Of a stretch of 64,000 nucleotides of DNA, positions 12,367 to 19,879 are shown piece by piece. A program made the translations under genes and the position numbers. Under the pieces are notes generated by a model, which was given only the letters and a program-made list of their open reading frames with translations, was not told where the DNA came from and did no database searches. Every line of letters starts with the position of its first letter. The first letter of the stretch is position 1. Origin of the DNA: Lachnospiraceae bacterium (GTDB lineage: Bacteria > Bacillota > Clostridia > Lachnospirales > Lachnospiraceae); NCBI GenBank assembly GCA_017557525.1, contig JAFYYN010000046.1, positions 1 to 64,000 of the forward strand. Reading direction: 5' to 3'.

Positions 12367-13851
12367 TCACAAATTCGAATATCCCATCAGATACTCATCA
12401 ACTTCCTTAGCTGCTGCCTTACCTTCCGCAATGGCCCTTACAACAAGTGACTGTCCGATATGCATATCACCTGCGGTGAATACCTTTGCTACTGAAGAAG
12501 CATGCTTATCTGCGTCTGTCTTTACATTAGTCCTGCCATCAACCTCTACTTTAAAGGAATCGGTAACATAGCTTTCACTTCCCAGAAAACCTGCTGCAAT
12601 CAGTACTAACTGTGCGGGCACTTCCCTTTCCGTACCCTCAACAGGAACCATGCTCATACGTCCTGTCTTTTCATCCTTTTTAGATTCCAGTGAAACCAAA
12701 ACAACACTCTTCAGTTTTCCGCTATTATCTTTTTTAAATTCCTTAACGGTAGTCTTATATATTCTGGGATCGGAACCAAACTGATCGATTGCTTCTTCCT
12801 GACCATAATCTACTTTTAATACCTTGGGCCATTCGGGCCAGGGATTTGATTCAAGTCTTTCCTTAGGAGGCTCCGGCATCATCTCCAGCTGGGTAACACT
12901 CTTTGCATGTAATCTGATACAGGTGCCCACACAATCATTTCCGGTGTCACCACCGCCGATTACTATTACATCCTTGCCCTCTGCGAGATCAAAGGGAAAT
13001 TTCTTCATTTCCGAATCAAGCAGCCTCTTTGTTACTGATTTTAGGAAATCAACAGCGAAATAAATACCCTCTGCATCCCTGCCCGGAGCGTTTATATCTC
13101 TCGGATGTGAAGCACCACATGCAAGAACTACAGCATCATATGATTTTAGTAGCTCATCTCCTGAAATATCTTTTCCTATATCGGTACTTACCTTAAAGGT
13201 AATACCAGCTTTTTCCATAAGTGCAACTCTTCTGTCTATAACGGACTTGTCGAGCTTCATATTAGGAATGCCATACCTGAGTAATCCGCCTACACGGTCG
13301 CTTCTTTCAAAAACTGTAACCAGATGACCTCTGCGGTTTAGCATCAAAGCGGCTGCAAGTCCTGAAGGACCACTTCCTATTACTGCAACCTTTTTCCCTG
13401 TCCTGACCTTAGGCTCGGGCTCATCTACCAGACCATTCGTAAATGCATATTCAATAACAGCTTTCTCATTTTCCTTAGTTGAAACAGGTTCCTGATGAAG
13501 TCCGCATGTACATGCATGCTCACACAGTGCCGGGCAGACTCTTGAAGTAAACTCCGGGAAACAATGTGTAATGGAAAGCCTTCTGTACGCTTCTGCAAAA
13601 TTACCTCTGTAAACAAGATCATTTACTTCGGGAACCAGGTTATTTAGCGGACATCCTGATATCATACCCGAAATCTTTACTCCTGCCTGACAGAAAGGAA
13701 CACCGCATTCCATACATCTTGCAGCCTGTTTCCTCTGTTCTTCGAGTGACAGTCTGGAATGAAATTCATTAAAATTCTTAATTCTTTCTTTCTCCGGAAC
13801 AACTGCTCCGTCCTTTCTTTCATACTCTAAAAAACCTGTAGGCTTTCCCAT
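12367..13851 (-). CDS. gltD: Glutamate synthase small subunit
   Basis: NADPH-oxidising flavoprotein that passes electrons to GltB. The start is placed at MGKPTGFLEYER (13851), which matches the usual GltD N-terminus and has an AAAGGAA ribosome site; an upstream in-frame ATG at 13953 lies inside the leader hairpin and is rejected. The protein has 494 residues. The N-terminal cysteine clusters CMECGVPFC, CPLNN and CPALCEHACTCG bind Fe-S centres, followed by the FAD site VIGSGPSGLAAA and the NADPH site VIGGGDTGNDC. First gene of gltD-gltB-asnB, controlled by the tandem hexaloop leader upstream. Confidence 0.96.
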   Translation of the reverse strand: MGKPTGFLEYERKDGAVVPEKERIKNFNEFHSRLSLEEQRKQAARCMECGVPFCQAGVKISGMISGCPLNNLVPEVNDLVYRGNFAEAYRRLSITHCFPEFTSRVCPALCEHACTCGLHQEPVSTKENEKAVIEYAFTNGLVDEPEPKVRTGKKVAVIGSGPSGLAAALMLNRRGHLVTVFERSDRVGGLLRYGIPNMKLDKSVIDRRVALMEKAGITFKVSTDIGKDISGDELLKSYDAVVLACGASHPRDINAPGRDAEGIYFAVDFLKSVTKRLLDSEMKKFPFDLAEGKDVIVIGGGDTGNDCVGTCIRLHAKSVTQLEMMPEPPKERLESNPWPEWPKVLKVDYGQEEAIDQFGSDPRIYKTTVKEFKKDNSGKLKSVVLVSLESKKDEKTGRMSMVPVEGTEREVPAQLVLIAAGFLGSESYVTDSFKVEVDGRTNVKTDADKHASSVAKVFTAGDMHIGQSLVVRAIAEGKAAAKEVDEYLMGYSNL

Positions 13852-13925
13852 CTTCTTAAATTCCTTTCTATAAATTATAGAAACCTTCGTTGCATTATGG
13901 GTCTCATTTTTTAACTTAAAATATA

Positions 13926-14039
13926 AAAGGGTGTCTGAAATAAATCCAGACACCCTTGCCTTGATAATCTATACCTTATTATTTTATAACTTCAAAAAAA
14001 GAGGCACCTTTGGTGTATACCAAAGGCGCCATTGTCTTT
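13926..14039 (-). promoter_or_regulatory. gltD leader: tandem hexaloop hairpins and terminators
   Basis: Minus strand. Copy 1 is AAAGAC-[AATGGC]-GCCTTT (14022-14039, one A-C mismatch); the competing stem GGCGCCTTTGG...CCAAAGGTGCC (14003-14030) is followed by seven U residues (13994-14000). Copy 2 is AGGC-[AAGGGT]-GTCT (13948-13961); the competing stem AAGGGTGTCTG...CAGACACCCTT (13927-13957) is also U-flanked. Both loops have A1 and G4. Confidence 0.8.
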
Positions 14040-14048
14040 CTTTGTCGC

Positions 14049-14077
14049 ATTATAAAACCTTAGTAATTATTTGTCAA
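14049..14077 (-). promoter_or_regulatory. Sigma-A promoter of gltD-gltB-asnB
   Basis: Consensus TTGACA (14072-14077) and TATAAT (14049-14054) on the minus strand, 17-nt spacer. Confidence 0.85.
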
Positions 14078-14281
14078 GCATAAATTTTAATTTTCCAAAA
14101 AAATTTTTGGTCTCCTTTTCAAATATTTTGGATTATAAAGTTATCATAATTGACCTGTATATATAGTATATGATATACTAATTTATATTAATCTAATTTG
14201 ATAATTTTAATTATTTTACCAAGTTACGAATTGTTATCAACTATAGATCGGTTATAAATTATAAAGGAACGCCAAAAAGAT

Positions 14282-16801
14282 ATGGAAGAATTAAAAAATG
14301 TTCACTATGACGCTTTTATCAGCTACAGGCACTGTGAGCTGGACAGCTTTGTAGCAGAGAAGATCCACAAAAAGCTTGAAGCCTTCCGACTTCCGAGATC
14401 TGTAAGATCAAAGGTAAAAAACGGGAAAACAAGAATAGAGAGGATTTTCAGGGACCTTGAGGAGCTACCGTTATCGGACAACCTCATGGACCCTATTACC
14501 AATGCACTCAATAATTCCGATTACCTGATCACCATATGTTCCCCGAGATATCTCGAATCCATCTGGTGTATGAAGGAGATTGAAGTTTTCCTACAGACTC
14601 ATGACAGAGAACATATACTTGTAATACTCGCAGAGGGTGAACCATCTGATTCATTTCCGGAAATACTTACATATGAAGAAATAACATCCACAGATGAAAA
14701 CGGTAATACAGTTATTACACGACGTGAGCTGGAACCGCTTGCAGCAGATGTAAGAAGTTCTGATAAAAAGGGACGGTTAAAAGCAATAGATACTGCTGTA
14801 ATTAAACTCAGTGCTGAAATATTCGAGGTTAATTATGATGACCTGAAGCGCCGGCACAGAGCACAGAAAATCCGAAAAATGGCCATCATATTCGGAAGCA
14901 TAGTAGCTGTCCAATTGATATTTGCAATCATCGTTTCAATCATGCTCATCAAAATATCCAATCAGAATGAACAGATCTCAAACCAAAACGAAATGATGGC
15001 AGAACAGAATCAGAAAATCACGGAACAAAACGTTGAAATCCAGAATCAGTACAAGGAATTAGAGGATAAATATGCAGCTTCCATGGCAACAGTTTCCCAA
15101 ACACTTATGGGTGAAGGCAAGCGCAAGGATGCTGCAGCAGTCCTAAGAGCTGTACTTCCCGATAATAAAGAAAGCGGTTACAATGTTGAGGCCCTTCAGA
15201 GCCTGTACTCTGTTATGGATCCTTATGATGTTTCAGGAAAAACTACCCCAAACGCTATGTATACAATGGAGGGAGAAATTGAGTCATACAGTATATCCTA
15301 TGATGAAAAATACATTCTGATAAATGATTCTCAAAACATTTGTGTTTTCGATGTTAACTCCGGAGAGATGCTAAAAAAGATTGAAATGAAATCTGACTCG
15401 GAGAGTGACAAGGATAAGAATGAAACCTATTATGGGTACACTTCTGATTTTAAAGCAGAATTCTGTGGAAGCGATGGATTAATAGTTATTAACAATGACG
15501 AGGTATCCTATGTATCTCTCATAGGAAACGAGGTAAAGAGCATTGATTTCATAGATACATACTCTTCCCTCACACATTCGGATGATGGCAGGGTCACTCT
15601 GGCTCTTTCAGATTGTGAGATTATCGGAATAGATAATAATGGTGATCTTTTATATAGCATTGACTTAGAAGATTTATTTGATGAATACTATTATGAATTT
15701 TCAAACGTAAGCTTTTATAATGACCGTGCAATAATGAGCTTTACAGGTTATGAAAATTTCTATATAGTTATTTTCAACAAAGAGACCGGTGAAGTGATCC
15801 ACACGATATCCGATTCCGATGCTTACAGGGTATGCGGCTTGCTTGAAGGAGATATTATATACTACTTCCATTCCGGTTATTCTGATAACAGAGGCTATAA
15901 TACTACCGTAGTTTCAGCCAAAAACTATATAAAAGACCAGGAATTATGGACAATGTATTATATAAATATTTCACCGTCAAATTTAATGATGACCGATGAA
16001 AGTCTTTTCCTTCTCGAACAGAGTATGATCACTGTAATAAGTAAGCTCTCCGGAGCTAACGAAAACTACTATTATCTTGAAAGTCCGCTTATCAATAGCT
16101 GGACAGTTGGCAGCTCACTATATTATATTAATTATGACAGTACTATACACTGCTGCGACAGATACAGGATATATGATTACACGGATTACTTTTTCGTTAA
16201 TTCACCTACATCAAAGCTCCTGTCTGCAGAATATATCAATAGCAGCCTGTTCTGCAAATTTAACGAAAAGAATTATATAACCTATTACTCATCAGAGGCT
16301 AATCCTGAAATTATTAAAAGTGATTATGAATACTCTGAGCTTTACGGAAGTGAAAGCACTACAGTCGAAACCTTTGAAAATGCACCGGATATGGATTACA
16401 GGCTTATCACAGAAGCTTTTTATTCAGATGACCGGAAATATTATTTTGCTCATTTTACCGATCATACAGCAAGGATCTATAATGCTGAAACCTTTAAGGA
16501 GATATACTCCTTTGACGGAAAAAACGGACATTTTCTGAACCTTAAATATTCAGAATTAACTAAAGGTTATATTTTAAACGGCAAATACGAATCCTTTATA
16601 CTGAATGATAATCTCGAAGTGGTCAGCCATACAGACCGTATCATAGATGAGAAGGACGGGAAATTTATCATGATGACCACCAAAAAGCTTTGTTATGAGG
16701 TTCCGTATGTAAGCTACGAAGACCTCATAAAGCGCACAGATTCTTATCTAAAGGGCTATGAGCCAAGTGATTCCGTAAAGCAGAAATATAAGCTAAAATA
16801 A
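14282..16801 (+). CDS. Membrane TIR-domain protein with coiled coil and propeller-like C-terminus
   Basis: An 839-residue protein of unknown function. Residues about 7-150 form a TIR-type domain (YDAFISYRH, then CSPRYLESIWCMKE); E99 in WCMKE sits where TIR NADases keep the catalytic glutamate. Residues 200-223 form one hydrophobic membrane span, followed by a heptad-like coiled coil rich in NQNEQIS units (about 225-265). The remaining 550 residues are beta-rich with WD40/PQQ-like repeats (YDEKYILIND, DDRKYYFAHF) and should lie on the other side of the membrane. The start has an AAAGGAACG ribosome site and an AT-rich upstream region with TATAAATTATAA. Similar TIR-TM-repeat proteins are common in Lachnospiraceae; a signalling or defence role is possible but unproven. 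Confidence 0.85.
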   Translation: MEELKNVHYDAFISYRHCELDSFVAEKIHKKLEAFRLPRSVRSKVKNGKTRIERIFRDLEELPLSDNLMDPITNALNNSDYLITICSPRYLESIWCMKEIEVFLQTHDREHILVILAEGEPSDSFPEILTYEEITSTDENGNTVITRRELEPLAADVRSSDKKGRLKAIDTAVIKLSAEIFEVNYDDLKRRHRAQKIRKMAIIFGSIVAVQLIFAIIVSIMLIKISNQNEQISNQNEMMAEQNQKITEQNVEIQNQYKELEDKYAASMATVSQTLMGEGKRKDAAAVLRAVLPDNKESGYNVEALQSLYSVMDPYDVSGKTTPNAMYTMEGEIESYSISYDEKYILINDSQNICVFDVNSGEMLKKIEMKSDSESDKDKNETYYGYTSDFKAEFCGSDGLIVINNDEVSYVSLIGNEVKSIDFIDTYSSLTHSDDGRVTLALSDCEIIGIDNNGDLLYSIDLEDLFDEYYYEFSNVSFYNDRAIMSFTGYENFYIVIFNKETGEVIHTISDSDAYRVCGLLEGDIIYYFHSGYSDNRGYNTTVVSAKNYIKDQELWTMYYINISPSNLMMTDESLFLLEQSMITVISKLSGANENYYYLESPLINSWTVGSSLYYINYDSTIHCCDRYRIYDYTDYFFVNSPTSKLLSAEYINSSLFCKFNEKNYITYYSSEANPEIIKSDYEYSELYGSESTTVETFENAPDMDYRLITEAFYSDDRKYYFAHFTDHTARIYNAETFKEIYSFDGKNGHFLNLKYSELTKGYILNGKYESFILNDNLEVVSHTDRIIDEKDGKFIMMTTKKLCYEVPYVSYEDLIKRTDSYLKGYEPSDSVKQKYKLK

Positions 16802-16841
16802 ACCTCTAGTAAACTTTTTTAAAAAATTTTCAAAAAAGGTA

Positions 16842-16870
16842 TTGACAAATCTAAATCACAGGATTATAAT
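16842..16870 (+). promoter_or_regulatory. Sigma-A promoter of amt-PII
   Basis: Consensus TTGACA (16842-16847), 17-nt spacer, TATAAT (16865-16870). Confidence 0.85.
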
Positions 16871-16879
16871 GCGCAACAT

Positions 16880-17004
16880 AAAGACAAGGGCGCCTTTGGA
16901 AATTCCAAAGACGCCTTCCTGTTTTTATAAACTTCATTTTATCAACGTATGGCGGGGCAAGGGCGTCCGAGCAATTAATTGTTCGGGCGCCCTTCTCATT
17001 GCCC
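16880..17004 (+). promoter_or_regulatory. amt leader: tandem hexaloop hairpins and competing stems
   Basis: Copy 1 is AAAGAC-[AAGGGC]-GCCTTT (16880-16897, one A-C mismatch); its 3' arm also forms GGCGCCTTTGG...CCAAAGACGCC, followed by UUCCUGUUUUU. Copy 2 is GGGC-[AAGGGC]-GTCC (16955-16968); its 3' arm also forms a strong stem from 16961 to 16992, extended by GGGCAA/TTGCCC to 17003. The first hairpin begins about 10 nt after the predicted transcription start. Both loops obey A1/G4. Confidence 0.8.
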
Positions 17005-17127
17005 TGGATGATGGATGAAACAATGTACGATCTGGTCCGGCCGGCGAGAAGAGTACTTTAAATTCAAGGCAGGGAACGTGAGCAGTTGTTAGCGTATCCC
17101 AAGCCAAAAATAAGGAGGACTTGTTTT

Positions 17128-18891
17128 ATGGATGAAAGTTTGATTAAAGATCTCGTGTCAGAGATGACCTCAGCGCAATTATTCGCAGTTTGGTTCCTTA
17201 TCGGTGCCGCTCTTGTTTTCTGGATGCAGGCAGGCTTCGCAATGGTTGAAGCAGGCTTTACAAGAGCAAAGAATACAGGAAATATCATAATGAAGAACCT
17301 TATGGATTTCTGTATCGGTACTGTAGTATTCATTCTTATCGGTTTTGGTTTACTTTTGGGAGAAGATGTTTGCGGTCTGATCGGCAAGCCCGGTTTTGAC
17401 ATTTTTACAGCTTACGCAGATTTCGATTTCTCTAATTTCTTATTCAACCTGGTATTCTGTGCTACAACAGCTACTATCGTTTCAGGTGCCATGGCTGAAA
17501 GAACCAAATTCCTTTCTTACTGTGTATACTCAGCAGTTATTTCTGCTCTTATATACCCTATCGAAGCTCACTGGATCTGGGGCGGCGGCTGGCTTAGCCA
17601 GATCGGTTTCCATGATTTCGCAGGTTCATGTGCAATCCATATGGTAGGTGGTATCTCAGCACTCATCGGTGCTAAGATGTTAGGACCCCGTATCGGTAAG
17701 TTCACTAAAGACGCAGAAGGCAAGATTACAAAGGTTAATGCTTTCCCCGGTCACAATATCTGTATAGGTGCTCTCGGTGTATTCATCCTCTGGCTTGGCT
17801 GGTATGGTTTCAACGGTGCTGCATGTACTTCAGTTGAACAGTTAGGTTCAGTTTTCCTTACTACTACAGTTGCTCCCGCAATCGCAACAGTTGTATGTAT
17901 GATCTTTACATGGATCAAATACGGCAAGCCCGATGTTTCAATGTGTTTGAACGCTTCTCTTGCAGGTCTTGTTGGTATTACTGCTCCTTGTGATGTTACC
18001 GATTGTTTCGGTGCTATCATGGTAGGTATCGTTAGTGGTCTTATCGTTGTATTTGGTGTATGGCTGCTTGATTATAAGCTTCATATCGATGATCCTGTCG
18101 GTGCTGTTGCTGTTCACTGTATGAACGGTATCTGGGGTACAATTGCTGTTGGTCTGTTTGCTACTTCTTCAGCTCCCGGTTATTCAATCGCTAACTCTTC
18201 AGGTGAAGTTATTGAAGGTTTATTCTACAGCGGAAGCTTTGAACTGTTAGGTCTCCAGTTAGTAGGCTTTGGCGCTGTTGCAGGCTGGACAGTTATCACA
18301 ATGATAATCGTATTTACAATTATTAAGAAGATCTTCGGTCTTAGGGTTTCCCGTGAAGAAGAGACAATCGGTCTTGATGCTACCGAGCATGGTCTTCCTT
18401 CAGCTTATGCTGGTTTTGCTATGCTTCCTGAGTATATCGAGGAAGGTGGAGCTGCTCCTGTTGTTGTAGATGGTGATGTTCCTGTTGCTGAGGCTGTTAC
18501 TGTTAAGAAGGTTCCTTCATTTGAGCAGGGTGAACATAAGTATACTAAGATTGAGATTGTTTGCAAAGAGTCTCGTTTCGAATCTCTGAAGTCAGCCCTT
18601 ATGAATGTCGGCATCACAGGTATGACTGTTTCTCACGTTCTTGGCTGTGGCTTACAGAAAGGCAAGCCTGAGTATTACCGTGGTGTACAAGTTGAAGCTA
18701 CTCTGCTTCCTAAGGTTCAGGTTGATATCGTTGTCAGCAAGGTTCCTGTAAGGACTGTTATTGAGACTGCTAAGAAGGTGCTTTATACAGGACATATCGG
18801 TGATGGCAAGATCTTCGTTTACGATGTTGAAAACGTTATCAAGGTTCGTACCGGTGAAGAAGGTTACGATGCTTTGCAGGATGTGGAATGA
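17128..18891 (+). CDS. amt: Ammonium transporter fused to a PII regulatory domain
   Basis: Membrane ammonium channel of 587 residues. The start is MDESLIKDL at 17128 with the site AAGGAGGA 8 nt upstream; an in-frame ATG at 17086 has no ribosome site. The Amt part (about 1-405) shows the usual eleven hydrophobic segments with FWMQAGFAMVEAG, GAMAERTKF, HWIWGGGWL, and the pore histidines in SCAIHMVGG and VAVHCMNGIWG. After a linker, residues about 471-587 are a GlnB/PII domain (KYTKIEIVCKESR, T-loop region PEYYRGVQ, and GDGKIFVYDVENV). PII domains sense 2-oxoglutarate, ATP and ADP and gate Amt, so this is a built-in regulator. Such fusions are known in clostridia. Followed by its own terminator. 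Confidence 0.96.
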   Translation: MDESLIKDLVSEMTSAQLFAVWFLIGAALVFWMQAGFAMVEAGFTRAKNTGNIIMKNLMDFCIGTVVFILIGFGLLLGEDVCGLIGKPGFDIFTAYADFDFSNFLFNLVFCATTATIVSGAMAERTKFLSYCVYSAVISALIYPIEAHWIWGGGWLSQIGFHDFAGSCAIHMVGGISALIGAKMLGPRIGKFTKDAEGKITKVNAFPGHNICIGALGVFILWLGWYGFNGAACTSVEQLGSVFLTTTVAPAIATVVCMIFTWIKYGKPDVSMCLNASLAGLVGITAPCDVTDCFGAIMVGIVSGLIVVFGVWLLDYKLHIDDPVGAVAVHCMNGIWGTIAVGLFATSSAPGYSIANSSGEVIEGLFYSGSFELLGLQLVGFGAVAGWTVITMIIVFTIIKKIFGLRVSREEETIGLDATEHGLPSAYAGFAMLPEYIEEGGAAPVVVDGDVPVAEAVTVKKVPSFEQGEHKYTKIEIVCKESRFESLKSALMNVGITGMTVSHVLGCGLQKGKPEYYRGVQVEATLLPKVQVDIVVSKVPVRTVIETAKKVLYTGHIGDGKIFVYDVENVIKVRTGEEGYDALQDVE

Positions 18892-18934
18892 TCCTAAGCC
18901 TTTCATAACTATTTTCCCTAATATATATAGTTCT

Positions 18935-18975
18935 AAAACAGCAGGCTTTCCGAATGGGGCCTGCTGTTTTTGGGT
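18935..18975 (+). terminator. Intrinsic terminator after amt
   Basis: AAAACAGCAGGC pairs with GCCTGCTGTTTT (18935-18970), followed by a T-rich tract, 44 nt after the stop codon. Confidence 0.85.
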
Positions 18976-18998
18976 TTGTTTTGTATGGGTTGCACTCC

Positions 18999-19209
18999 GA
19001 GAGCGACAGGCAGTATTTCATCCGCACGCAGAAAGCGGATTTTGCGTAGGTCCATTAATTCTATCCTTTATCTCTTACCATTGCAATTCAAAGAAAACAC
19101 GCAAAATCCTTCTCAGACGTTTTTCCATCGGGCAAACCCAGCCCGATAAGAGCGGAAAAAGTCTGCGCGTAGCGAACAGCGTGCGGATAAAACACTGCCT
19201 GCCGCTCTC
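18999..19209. repeat. MITE-like long inverted-repeat element, about 211 bp
   Basis: The ends GAGAGCGACAGGCAGT (from 18999) and ACTGCCTGCCGCTCTC (to 19209) are 16-bp inverted repeats with one mismatch. The pairing continues inwards with ATCCGCACGC / GCGTGCGGAT, then ATTTTGCGT / ACGCAAAAT, and an inner palindrome ATCGGGC / GCCCGAT inside GTTTTTCC / GGAAAAAG. There is no open frame of its own. The whole element could fold into one branched cruciform or RNA. It sits exactly at the junction between the amt region and the accessory island. Confidence 0.7.
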
Positions 19210-19242
19210 TTACTCTTATGTTATATTTTTTTATACATTTGT

Positions 19243-19839
19243 TTATTCCCTATAACCGCCCAATTTCATAAATACTACATTTGCACTTTTTTCATTACCT
19301 AAAGAATAATACATGAGTGCATCCAAATAATCATAAATTTTCTCATCTCCAGGATATATCGATGATAAAACCTCAACATACCGCGGTTCATTCTTAAAAA
19401 AGCTATATAGATTTAACTCCGTAATGATGCTTCTATAACTCTGAGTAGCATTATCAATTGATTTTGTACCTAATTTGCTATTCCTTGTATTCTCAGTCTT
19501 CCCCGCATTATCATTAACTTCACAAGTTATATTATAGTTATCTAAGCTGTAGCTATTCTTTATCTCTGATAGTATTTTTTGTATCAAAATCAAGCAATCG
19601 CATCCACTAAGTTTAAACAATCCACTATTATTTGCATCTATTAGATGAATAGCACCTTTTGAAGATGAGAATTCCTTACGAACAACATCAAAAAATTCTA
19701 TGCAAAAGGCATATACAGAACTGGCACCTTCTCCAATAATCACAGAATTGCTGTCATCAAAAAATTTTATAGTTTTTATCTGATTAAACTGAGGGACATT
19801 TGGTGTAATTTTCATTCTCAAGAAATCGTATACTTTCAC
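19243..19839 (-). CDS. Hypothetical protein, last gene of the SIR2-TIR operon
   Basis: A 198-residue protein I do not recognise. It starts with GTG behind GGAGAATTGTTAA and lies 40 bp downstream of the TIR gene on the same strand, so it is probably co-transcribed with SIR2 and TIR. The N-terminal part is mixed alpha/beta with FFDDSNSVIIGEGASSVYAF; the middle contains a polar low-complexity stretch (NDNAGKTENTRNSK) and the end is helical (YLDALMYYSLGNEKSANVVFMKLGG). There is no signal peptide or membrane span. By position it could be an accessory or regulator of the neighbouring NAD-linked proteins; this is inference only. Confidence 0.7.
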   Translation of the reverse strand: MKVYDFLRMKITPNVPQFNQIKTIKFFDDSNSVIIGEGASSVYAFCIEFFDVVRKEFSSSKGAIHLIDANNSGLFKLSGCDCLILIQKILSEIKNSYSLDNYNITCEVNDNAGKTENTRNSKLGTKSIDNATQSYRSIITELNLYSFFKNEPRYVEVLSSIYPGDEKIYDYLDALMYYSLGNEKSANVVFMKLGGYRE

Positions 19840-19879
19840 TTAACAATTCTCCTTTCCTCATTACAGCAAGTTTAGTTTG

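Noticed and set aside
13852-13953. Longer N-terminus of GltD
   Set aside because: The extra codons lie in the leader and its second hairpin; the ribosome site and family N-terminus point to 13851.
18761-19255. Open frame spanning the end of amt, its terminator and the inverted-repeat element
   Set aside because: It overlaps the amt coding end in another frame, runs through a terminator and has no start signal; it arises from the palindromic element.
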